The notes beneath the pieces were generated by a model, which worked only from the letters and a program-made list of their open reading frames with translations, did no database searches and was not told where the DNA came from. A DNA stretch of 8,760 bases from Collinsella sp. GTDB taxonomy: Bacteria; Actinomycetota; Coriobacteriia; Coriobacteriales; Coriobacteriaceae. Location of the stretch: contig DXLY01000080.1 of NCBI GenBank assembly GCA_019414465.1, positions 1-8,760 on the forward strand, in the 5' to 3' direction. Numbering within the stretch: position 1 is the stretch's first letter; the number at the start of each line of letters is the position of its first letter. Of this stretch, positions 1 through 5,346 are shown one piece after another. Both the position numbers and the translations under genes were made by a program.

Positions 1-940
1 GCACCTCGGCAATGCGGTGTGCCGATTCGTCGGCCATGGTCACCATGACAAAGATCATCGACAGCTGCATCAGGCTCATGAGAATCTGGAAACCATAGGT
101 AAAGGTCGAGGAGAGCTGGCCCACGTCGAACAGCGTGCCCTGGCTCGTGATGATGAGCTTGGAGCCCAGGTAGATGATGACGACAAACGCGCCGTTGACG
201 CAGATGTTCATCATGGGGTTGTTAAAGGCGAGCAGCTTCTCGGCGCGGGTGAAGTCCATCTGGACGTCGCGCGCGGCGGTCGCGAACTTCTCCTTCTCAA
301 AGTCTTCGCGCACATAGCTCTTGACCACGCGCATGCCGGTGACGTTTTCCTCGACGGACTCGTTAAGGGCGTCGTACTTGTGGAACACGCGCGAGAAGAT
401 GGGACGCACCTTAAAGATGATAAAGAACAGTCCAAAGCCCAGCAGCGGAATGATGACCAGGTAGACCATGGCGACGCTGCCGCCCATGATAAATGCCATG
501 GTAAAGGCGAAGATCAATACCAGCGGCGCGCGCACGGCAATACGGATGATCATCATAAAGGCCTGCTGCACGTTGTTGATATCGGTGGTCAGGCGCGTGA
601 CGAGCGAGGAGCTCGAGAACTCATCGATGTTGGCAAAGCTGAACGTCTGGATCTTGTAGAACAGGTCGTGACGCAGGTTCTTGGCGAACCCGCAGCTCGC
701 ATGGCTGCAGGTGACGCCGGCCGCGGCGCCAAAAGCAAGGGATGTTAGCGCGATGAGCACCAAAAAGCCTGCGGTGGGAAGCATCTCGGCTACGGTGGCG
801 CCGTCTTTGATGGCGTCGATCAGGTTGGCGGTGATAAATGGAATCAGCATCTCGCAGAGCACCTCGCCAAGCACGAGCAATGGCGTGGCAACAGCGACTT
901 TCATATAGTCGCGGATGCTGCCCATGAGGGTTTTAATCAT
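1..940 (-). CDS. ABC exporter, transmembrane part, 3' end cut by window edge
   Basis: This is the N-terminal 313 residues of an ABC-type multidrug/lipid exporter half-transporter. The protein begins MIKTLMGSIRDYM and continues with hydrophobic segments typical of an ABC type-1 transmembrane domain. The family signature DEFSSSSLVTRLTTDINNVQ lies about 110-130 residues in, and VTGMRVVKSYVRE follows in the middle. The visible end (ADESAHRIAEV) is the usual junction between membrane domain and nucleotide-binding domain, so Walker A, signature and Walker B motifs should lie to the left of the window. The ATG at 940 is preceded by GGGAGG at good spacing and overlaps the end of the MarR gene by 8 bases (ATGATTAA), implying translational coupling. 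MarR-ABC-ABC sets usually encode heterodimeric exporters, so a second ABC subunit may follow; that is inference. Substrate unknown. Confidence 0.93.
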   Translation of the reverse strand, partial: MIKTLMGSIRDYMKVAVATPLLVLGEVLCEMLIPFITANLIDAIKDGATVAEMLPTAGFLVLIALTSLAFGAAAGVTCSHASCGFAKNLRHDLFYKIQTFSFANIDEFSSSSLVTRLTTDINNVQQAFMMIIRIAVRAPLVLIFAFTMAFIMGGSVAMVYLVIIPLLGFGLFFIIFKVRPIFSRVFHKYDALNESVEENVTGMRVVKSYVREDFEKEKFATAARDVQMDFTRAEKLLAFNNPMMNICVNGAFVVIIYLGSKLIITSQGTLFDVGQLSSTFTYGFQILMSLMQLSMIFVMVTMADESAHRIAEV

Positions 941-1436
941 CCAGTTCCTCCCAGGTTACGCGGATTTTATCGAGCATTTCGGCGAGGTCCTCGCGCTCGT
1001 CATGGGTGAGCGCGCTAAAGGCCTGCTCTCTAAAGCGAATGCGGGCCGCCTGGTCGATGCGGGCGTTTTCCCGGCCGGTTTCGGTCAGGCGAATGGTGAG
1101 CTGCCGTCGGTCCTTGGGGTTACGGCTGCGCTCGATGAGGCCGTTGAGCTCGAGCTTGGACAGGATCTCGGAAAGCGACCCCGGCTTGAGGTCAAAGTGC
1201 ATGCCGAGTTCCTGCTGCGACATCTCGCCGCCGGGTTGCTTGGCCAGCAGGCAGATGATGGGCGCCTTGCCGGACACGCCTCCGCCATGAAAATGCATGT
1301 AATGGCCGCAAAAGCCCAGGCCGCTCAGGATGCGCTTGGCGAGTTTGTCTTCGGCGCTGACCGCTTCGGGTATGTCTACCGGTTGCGACGGGTCACCGCC
1401 GGGCTCATGCGGAAGGACGAGTGGTTCAACACACAT
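933..1436 (-). CDS. MarR-family winged-helix transcriptional regulator
   Basis: This 167-residue protein is a MarR-type dimeric DNA-binding regulator. The winged helix-turn-helix spans about residues 57-122: MSQQELGMHFDLKPGSLSEI is the recognition region, and NPKDRRQLTIRLTETG is the wing with the family hallmark Asp109-Arg110-Arg111. Helical dimerisation segments lie on both sides. The start ATG at 1436 has AAAGGAG upstream, at somewhat long spacing. The gene is first in a unit with the ABC exporter subunit, whose start codon lies inside its last codons, so it most likely represses its own exporter operon and responds to a ligand of that exporter. The stretch CGHYMHFHGG (residues 43-52) concentrates one Cys and three His just before the DNA-binding domain, which is unusual. 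The N-terminal roughly 28 residues are Pro/Glu-rich and probably disordered. Confidence 0.93.
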   Translation of the reverse strand: MCVEPLVLPHEPGGDPSQPVDIPEAVSAEDKLAKRILSGLGFCGHYMHFHGGGVSGKAPIICLLAKQPGGEMSQQELGMHFDLKPGSLSEILSKLELNGLIERSRNPKDRRQLTIRLTETGRENARIDQAARIRFREQAFSALTHDEREDLAEMLDKIRVTWEELDD

Positions 1437-1457
1437 ATCTAAGCTTCGCTCCTTTCT

Positions 1458-1493
1458 TTAGTTAGGTAGTTGAATTGTTTTGTGCCTAACCAA
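1458..1493. promoter_or_regulatory. Candidate MarR operator (inverted half-sites)
   Basis: TTAGTTAGG (1458-1466) and CCTAACCAA (1485-1493) are inverted copies with one mismatch in nine, separated by 18 bases. One half overlaps the -10 box and predicted transcription start; the other lies in the early leader. This is where an autorepressing MarR protein would be expected to bind. The TAGTTAG-type half-site resembles known MarR-family operators in Gram-positive bacteria. The assignment is inferred from position and symmetry. Confidence 0.55.
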
Positions 1494-1520
1494 TTTAGGA
1501 GCACGGTAAATAAATGTCAA
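1492..1520 (-). promoter_or_regulatory. Strong sigma70-type promoter of the MarR-ABC operon
   Basis: On the minus strand a perfect -35 box TTGACA (1520-1515) is separated by 17 bases from a -10 box TAAATT (1497-1492). Transcription should begin near 1485, giving a leader of about 50 bases before the MarR ATG at 1436. Confidence 0.75.
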
Positions 1521-1537
1521 GGTACCAAACTTATTAA

Positions 1538-1565
1538 GTTACGGCGTTTTGCCAAACGCCGTAAC
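1538..1565. repeat. Perfect 12-bp hairpin in divergent gap
   Basis: GTTACGGCGTTT (1538-1549) and AAACGCCGTAAC (1554-1565) form a perfect stem closing a four-base loop TGCC. No T-run follows on either strand. The flanking genes diverge from this gap, so it is not placed as a terminator of either. It may be part of the structured cluster that follows. Confidence 0.6.
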
Positions 1566-1581
1566 CGCTCGACGTTGCAAA

Positions 1582-1673
1582 CGTTCCTAAGCGGCAATCT
1601 GGCGTTCAATCGTCGGGCATGGCCACAAGGCCTATGCCCTCCTCTTTCACGTCACCTTGCTCGCTTAGGAACG
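1582..1673. repeat. Nested inverted-repeat element
   Basis: Outer arms CGTTCCTAAGCG (1582-1593) and CGCTTAGGAACG (1662-1673) are perfect 12-bp complements. An inner hairpin pairs GGGCATGGCC (1615-1624) with GGCC-T-ATGCCC (1629-1639) around loop ACAA, with one bulged base. The layout fits a folded RNA or a dispersed palindromic element. No convincing gene overlaps it: minus-strand reading frames here are only about 25 codons long and lack a clear start. Confidence 0.5.
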
Positions 1674-1682
1674 CTTTCGCTG

Positions 1683-1754
1683 TCCGTCCTCAATCTGCAG
1701 CGCTGCCTCGGTTGGCATTTGAGTGATCCGTGGGGGACGGAGGAAAACGAATCA
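1683..1754. repeat. Imperfect palindromes around a G-rich core
   Basis: TCCGTCC (1683-1689) is complementary to GGACGGA (1735-1741). TGATCCGT (1724-1731) pairs with ACGAATCA (1747-1754) with one G-T wobble, enclosing a G-rich loop. The two pairings overlap and cannot both form fully. No function is recognised; the segment probably belongs to the same repeat-rich gap. Confidence 0.35.
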
Positions 1755-1791
1755 TTTTGGGCTGCGGTGACACCCTTTCGAAGTTGCTTTG

Positions 1792-1949
1792 TCCAAAACT
1801 ATGCCGGATTACTACGATGAATTCGAAATATCAGACCTCGGCATTGTTTTTCGTAAAATCACAAGCTGTCTACCTGCGGTTTTTCCGGAGTGCAATTCGT
1901 TGTGGTTGGAAGCTGACGGTTTATCGTAGTAATCCGGCATAGTTTTGGA
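1792..1949. repeat. MITE-like element with 27-bp perfect inverted terminal arms
   Basis: Positions 1792-1818 and 1923-1949 are exact reverse complements (27 bp; core TATGCCGGATTACTACGAT). They enclose 104 bases of AT-richer sequence with no credible gene. The 158-bp total and long identical arms resemble a miniature inverted-repeat element. No target-site duplication is visible in the flanks (GCTTTG on the left, ATGGTA on the right), so transposition is not demonstrated. As RNA it would form a very stable long stem. Read outward-to-inward, each arm encodes the same tail, QNYAGLLR followed by a stop, which explains spurious reading frames around it. Confidence 0.65.
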
Positions 1950-2073
1950 ATGGTAGTAAATAGATGGCAGCTACTGTGCCGCTACCGCCGCGATTTTGCC
2001 TCCCATTTCCGTAACCTTTCCGCAACAATGTGCCCTCCTCGGCGCCTGCGCCCGCTTGCAACGTCCCCTGCGC

Positions 2074-2079
2074 TACACT
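2074..2079 (+). promoter_or_regulatory. Tentative -10 box of the kinase operon
   Basis: TACACT lies about 50 bases before the kinase ATG at 2130. No good -35 box lies at standard distance; the nearest resemblance, TTGCAA (about 2056), is only 12 bases upstream. This is the best candidate in the gap but weak. Confidence 0.25.
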
Positions 2080-2129
2080 TAGTCGCACTGTGGCGCCGTC
2101 GCGTCGCACCCGACCCAAGGGGGACACTC

Positions 2130-2954
2130 ATGAAGAACACTCAGCTGCTGCTGATCAACGATATGTGCGGCTACGGTAAGGTCGCGCTTTCTGCCATGCT
2201 GCCGGTGCTGTCGCACATGGGTTACCGTATCCACAACCTGCCGACGGCCCTCGTTTCCGATACGCTCAACTACCCCAAGTTTTACATCCACGACACCACG
2301 GAGTACGTGCGTCAGAGTCTTGCCATCTGGGAGGAGCTCGGCTTTGAATTCGACGCCATCTCGACCGGCTTTATCGTGACCGAGGAAGAGGCGCGCATCA
2401 TCTCGGACTTTTGCCACCGCCGTTCGCAAAAAGGCACCAAGGTGTTCGTCGACCCCATCATGGCCGACAACGGCAGGCTCTACGCCGGCGTGCCCGAATC
2501 GACCATCGGCCTTATGCGCAGCCTGGTCGAGTGCGCCGACTACGCGGTGCCCAACTATACCGAGGCGTGTCTGCTCACCGATACGCCTATGGCCGAGCAG
2601 ATTACGGCCGATGAGGCTCGTGCGCTCGTGGACGCCATGCTCGCGCTGGGCGCCAAGTCGGTGGTCATTACGAGCGCGAAGGTCGACGGGGCGAGTGCCG
2701 TCATCGGCTACGACCATGTGGCGGGAGAGTACTTCACGATTCCCTTTGAGCTGATCCCGGTGTATTTCCCGGGCACGGGCGATACGTTCTCGTCGGTGCT
2801 CGTGGGTCGCGTTATGGCCGGCTGGAGCTTACAGCGTGCGACGACCGACGCCATGCGTGTGGTGGCCGAGCTTATCGAGCGCAATGCCGACCAAGAAGAC
2901 AAGTCGGCCGGCCTTCCCATCGAGGCCTGCCTGGATGTGATCGACCATGAGTAA
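2130..2954 (+). CDS. Pyridoxal/pyridoxamine kinase (ribokinase-like)
   Basis: This 274-residue protein phosphorylates pyridoxal, pyridoxamine or pyridoxine with ATP in the vitamin B6 salvage pathway that yields pyridoxal 5'-phosphate. It has the PfkB/ribokinase-fold PdxK/PdxY pattern: N-terminal INDMCGYGKVALSAMLPVLS (substrate site), VDPIMADNGRLY (residues 107-118), PNYTEA (141-146), and the anion-hole and catalytic motif PGTGDTF with Asp218 as likely base. Length matches the family (about 280). The open frame extends upstream to 1950, but the ATG at 2130 was chosen because family homology begins there, AAGGGGG precedes it, and the upstream extension runs through a non-coding repeat. It overlaps the next gene by 8 bases. 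PdxK and PdxY cannot be distinguished by eye, so no symbol is given. Confidence 0.93.
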   Translation: MKNTQLLLINDMCGYGKVALSAMLPVLSHMGYRIHNLPTALVSDTLNYPKFYIHDTTEYVRQSLAIWEELGFEFDAISTGFIVTEEEARIISDFCHRRSQKGTKVFVDPIMADNGRLYAGVPESTIGLMRSLVECADYAVPNYTEACLLTDTPMAEQITADEARALVDAMLALGAKSVVITSAKVDGASAVIGYDHVAGEYFTIPFELIPVYFPGTGDTFSSVLVGRVMAGWSLQRATTDAMRVVAELIERNADQEDKSAGLPIEACLDVIDHE

Positions 2955-3276
2955 CGCCGGCGAGGGCGGCGTCAAGCCTGCGGGCGAGAACGGGCCGCTC
3001 GGTGCGCCGCGTGGCAAGCGTCCGCGTATCCGCGTGAGCTGCGTGGACCAGCTGGGTGCGTGCCGTTGTCACCATGGTCACAAGCCGGGAGACGTCTTCG
3101 ACTTCGATCGAGACCGCGGCAAGATGTGCGCTATGGCCTGTCACGTGGGCTTTCCCTATATCGATATCCTGCGCTATGGCGGAACCGTGCCTGGCAACGA
3201 GCCTGGTGCGGCAAAGTTCTGCTGCCCCGAGGTCGATACGCTGAACGTCTGGCTTGCCGAGATCGTTGACGAGTAG
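2947..3276 (+). CDS. Small cysteine-rich TIGR04076-family protein
   Basis: This 109-residue protein resembles the TIGR04076 family of small uncharacterised proteins. The core runs from about residue 27 (RIRVSCVDQLGACRCHHGHK) through PGDVFDF, MCAMACHVGFPYIDILRYGG and the C-terminal FCCPEVD. Cysteines at 32, 39, 41, 61, 65, 92 and 93 plus His43, His44 and His46 could bind metal, but this is not established. The first 26 residues are a Gly/Pro/Lys-rich extension that looks disordered. The ATG sits inside the end of the kinase gene (ATGAGTAA, 8-base overlap) without a clear ribosome-binding site, so translation is probably coupled to the kinase. The function and its link with B6 salvage are unknown. 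The palindrome 9 bases downstream probably ends the unit. Confidence 0.82.
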   Translation: MSNAGEGGVKPAGENGPLGAPRGKRPRIRVSCVDQLGACRCHHGHKPGDVFDFDRDRGKMCAMACHVGFPYIDILRYGGTVPGNEPGAAKFCCPEVDTLNVWLAEIVDE

Positions 3277-3284
3277 TCGAGCGC

Positions 3285-3317
3285 AATGTGACAAAGGGGC
3301 AGCCCCTTTGACACATT
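3285..3317 (+). terminator. Palindromic repeat acting as probable terminator (copy 1)
   Basis: AATGTGACAAAGGGGC (3285-3300), a single A, and GCCCCTTTGACACATT (3302-3317) form a near-perfect 16-bp inverted repeat with one mismatch. It begins 9 bases after the TIGR04076 stop codon, where an intrinsic terminator is expected, although only TT follows the stem. A near-identical 33-bp copy occurs at 8223-8255, so it is also a dispersed repeat. Confidence 0.65.
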
Positions 3318-3342
3318 CGCCGGCGATGCCCCTTCTTTTGCT

Positions 3343-3348
3343 TATAAT
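3343..3348 (+). promoter_or_regulatory. Candidate -10 box for the first ATPase
   Basis: A perfect TATAAT lies just upstream of the triple repeat, but no matching -35 box occurs at 16-18 bases. Transcription from here would start near 3355 and place all three repeats in the leader. An alternative AT-rich TATAAA lies at 3415-3420 inside the repeat array. Confidence 0.4.
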
Positions 3349-3357
3349 TTCAAATCT

Positions 3358-3439
3358 CTGCATTTCATCCGATTTTAGGTTCTAAAAATTCTGCGTTTCA
3401 TCGATAATCAAGCATATAAAACTTTGCATTTCATTCGAT
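3358..3439 (+). repeat. Three direct repeats at exact 33-bp period before ATPase 1
   Basis: CTGCATTTCATCCGAT (3358), CTGCGTTTCATCGAT (3391) and TTGCATTTCATTCGAT (3424) begin exactly 33 bases apart, about three helical turns, so they would lie on the same DNA face. The sequence between the cores is not conserved. The third copy ends at 3439, leaving 19 bases before the ATG at 3459. The second ATPase has the same architecture with a different sequence at 6737-6821. Confidence 0.8.
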
Positions 3440-3458
3440 GACACCGAGGGGAGAGCCT

Positions 3459-4820
3459 ATGCTGCGCAGGAAAATAGCGGCAGAGCTGGAGCGTTGGCTG
3501 AAGTCTTCCGAGCAAAAGGCCTTGTTCATTACGGGTTCTCGCCAGATTGGCAAAAGCTATTCGATTCGCGCATTTGGCAAAGCCAACCATGCAACCTACA
3601 TCGAGCTTAACCTCATGGAAAACCGCCAGGCAAAAGATGCTCTTCTCGAGGCGCGGAATGCCGATGATTTCATCAGCAGGGTGACGCTTCTTTCGGGAAA
3701 GTCGATTGCGCCAGGCAAAACGCTCGTGTTTATCGATGAGGTCCAAGAGGCCCCCGACATCATGACGATGGCAAAGTTCCTTGTTGAGGACGGGAGGTGC
3801 CGCTGGGCGTTTTCGGGGTCAATGCTCGGGACTCAGTTCAAGGGCGTCAGGTCCTATCCCGTGGGGTATGTCCACGAGCTTAGGATGTTCCCGCTCGATT
3901 TTGAGGAGTTTTGCTGGGCAACCGGGGTGAGCGAGGGGGCTCGCCAAACGATACGTGACGCGTGTATCAGCGAGAGGCCCGTTCCTGATTACATTCATGA
4001 CGCGATGATGGCAAACTTCAGGACCTATACCGTTGTCGGCGGAATGCCGGAGGTCGTGCAGCGTTTCCTTGACACGCAGGGCGACCTTGCCTCTGTTCGT
4101 CAGCTACAGTCAGAGCTCAACGAACAGTACCGGCGGGATATCTCCAAGTATGCAAGCGGGCGAGCCCTTCAGGTGCAGAGCATTTACGATCAGCTCCCTA
4201 TTATGCTCGAGGGCGAAAACAAGCGCTTCGTGCTCAATTCCATTGACCCCAAGGCTCACTACGAGAAGTATCAGCGAGATTTTGTATGGCTTGTCGATGC
4301 CGGCGTTGCTCTCAAAGCCGATATCGTAACCGAGCCAAAATCGCCCTTGCTCAAGACGGCACGGCCATCGCAGTTCAAGCTATATCAATCGGATACGGGC
4401 ATGTTGATGGCGCGCTACCCCGTCGGAGTCGCCCAAGCGGCGTATCTTGATAGCAAGGAGCCCAATCTGGGCGGCATTTACGAAAACGTGGTGGCCCAGC
4501 AGCTGGCTGCCCAAAATCGCCAGCTTTACTACTATCAGACAAAAAAGCGCGGTGAAGTGGACTTTGTGGTCGATGGACCGGATGGGACGGCTGTTCCGAT
4601 CGAGGTTAAATCGGGCTCCTATTACCACGCGCACGCTGCGCTCGGTCATGTGCTTGATACGGCTGAATATGGCGTAAGGCTCGGGATTGTTTTCTCGAGA
4701 GGCAACGTTGAGCGCAACGGAGCGGTTCTCTATTTGCCGCTATATGCGACCTGGGCCCTTTCGGATGTTTTGGGCGACTCCTGCGCCGAGGGGATAAAGC
4801 TGGAGGTCAAGCCGGTCTAG
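3459..4820 (+). CDS. AAA+ ATPase with C-terminal DUF4143 domain (ATPase 1)
   Basis: This 453-residue protein combines a P-loop ATPase with a DUF4143 domain. Visible motifs are Walker A GSRQIGKS (residues 26-33), Walker B TLVFIDEVQEAPD (Asp93, Glu94), a sensor-like FSGSML (119-123), VVGGMPEVV mid-protein, and DUF4143 with GGIYENVV (Glu342) and GEVDFVVDGPDGTAVPIEVKSG (Asp368, Glu382, Lys384). The last triad matches the PD-(D/E)XK nuclease-like pattern. Biochemical roles for this common family are poorly known; nucleic-acid binding or cleavage is inferred from the fold. The frame also allows an ATG at 3438, but 3459 was chosen because GAGGGGAG precedes it by 7 bases and the earlier codon lies inside the repeat array. 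It converges on the phosphatase gene and by eye is less GC-biased than the kinase, suggesting possible acquisition by transfer. Confidence 0.93.
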   Translation: MLRRKIAAELERWLKSSEQKALFITGSRQIGKSYSIRAFGKANHATYIELNLMENRQAKDALLEARNADDFISRVTLLSGKSIAPGKTLVFIDEVQEAPDIMTMAKFLVEDGRCRWAFSGSMLGTQFKGVRSYPVGYVHELRMFPLDFEEFCWATGVSEGARQTIRDACISERPVPDYIHDAMMANFRTYTVVGGMPEVVQRFLDTQGDLASVRQLQSELNEQYRRDISKYASGRALQVQSIYDQLPIMLEGENKRFVLNSIDPKAHYEKYQRDFVWLVDAGVALKADIVTEPKSPLLKTARPSQFKLYQSDTGMLMARYPVGVAQAAYLDSKEPNLGGIYENVVAQQLAAQNRQLYYYQTKKRGEVDFVVDGPDGTAVPIEVKSGSYYHAHAALGHVLDTAEYGVRLGIVFSRGNVERNGAVLYLPLYATWALSDVLGDSCAEGIKLEVKPV

Positions 4821-4832
4821 GGCTAGTCCCGG

Positions 4833-4844
4833 ATGTGACAAAGG
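4833..4844. repeat. Half-copy of the AATGTGACAAAGG repeat
   Basis: ATGTGACAAAGG in the 46-base gap between convergent genes matches one arm of the palindromes at 3285 and 8223. The second arm is absent (CGTGGCCCGC follows). It looks like a decayed copy. No clear terminator hairpin is otherwise seen between these convergent genes. Confidence 0.45.
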
Positions 4845-4866
4845 CGTGGCCCGCGACCTCGATTGC

Positions 4867-5313
4867 CTACAGCTGCTCGAGCATAGCGGTGCAGCCGTCG
4901 AGTACGTCGCGGTAGGTGGCATCGAAATTGCCGGTGTACCAGGGGTCGGCCACGTCGCCGGGGCGCTCGGTCCAATCGAGCATGCGCGTAATCTTGCCGT
5001 CGGGGTCGTCGCCAAAGATGCGACGCAGGCCACGCGCGTTCTCGTCGTCCATATAGACAATGTGGTCCCAGTCGCCATACTCCGCGCGACGCACCTGACG
5101 TGCACGATGTGCGACGACGGGAATCCCGACCTCGCGCAGCTTGGCAACGGTACCGTGGTGTGGCGGGTTGCCGATCTCCTCGGTCGAGGTCGCAGCGGAG
5201 TCAATGACAAACTCGCCCGCGCGCCCGGCGCGCCGCACCAGCTCGGTAAACACCGACTCAGCCATCGTCGAGCGACAGATGTTCCCATGACAGATAAACA
5301 GTACGCGGTGCAT
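4867..5313 (-). CDS. Low-molecular-weight protein tyrosine phosphatase
   Basis: This 148-residue cytoplasmic enzyme hydrolyses phosphotyrosine, and possibly phosphoarginine in some relatives. The phosphate loop CHGNICRS is at residues 8-15, with nucleophile Cys8 and Arg14. The general acid is Asp123 in ADPWYTG near the C-terminus. Length is typical. The ATG at 5313 is preceded by GAAAGGA at good spacing. It lies 33 bases downstream of the second ATPase on the same strand with no clear terminator between, so the two are probably cotranscribed. No tyrosine kinase or capsule gene, the frequent partners of this family, is visible nearby, so the target is unknown. Confidence 0.95.
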   Translation of the reverse strand: MHRVLFICHGNICRSTMAESVFTELVRRAGRAGEFVIDSAATSTEEIGNPPHHGTVAKLREVGIPVVAHRARQVRRAEYGDWDHIVYMDDENARGLRRIFGDDPDGKITRMLDWTERPGDVADPWYTGNFDATYRDVLDGCTAMLEQL

Positions 5314-5346
5314 ATGCGGTTTCCTTTCTAGGCGGTCGCGCAGGGC

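Noticed and set aside
17..748. 243-residue plus-strand frame rich in His, Asp and Gly
   Set aside because: It is antisense to the ABC exporter membrane domain, which has clear family motifs; the composition is a mirror artefact.
1470..1942. Two plus-strand frames (1470-1820 and 1730-1942)
   Set aside because: They run through hairpins and the inverted arms, resemble no family, and one ends inside an arm; treated as repeat DNA.
1921..2127. 68-residue minus-strand frame
   Set aside because: Its end is created by the inverted arm, it covers the kinase upstream region, and it has no recognisable domain.
1950..2129. N-terminal extension of the kinase
   Set aside because: Not homologous to the family, starts beside the repeat element, and a better-supported ATG with AAGGGGG lies at 2130.
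3308..3348. TTGACA (3308-3313) with TATAAT (3343-3348) as one promoter
   Set aside because: Spacing is 29 bases, far beyond 16-18; TTGACA arises from the mismatch in the palindrome.
2872..3363. 163-residue minus-strand frame
   Set aside because: Antisense to the kinase end and the TIGR04076 gene, and it passes through the palindrome at 3285-3317.
3358..3439. CRISPR array
   Set aside because: Only three degenerate copies of about 16 bp at a 33-bp period, overlapping a gene leader, with no cas genes; the same holds for 6737-6821.
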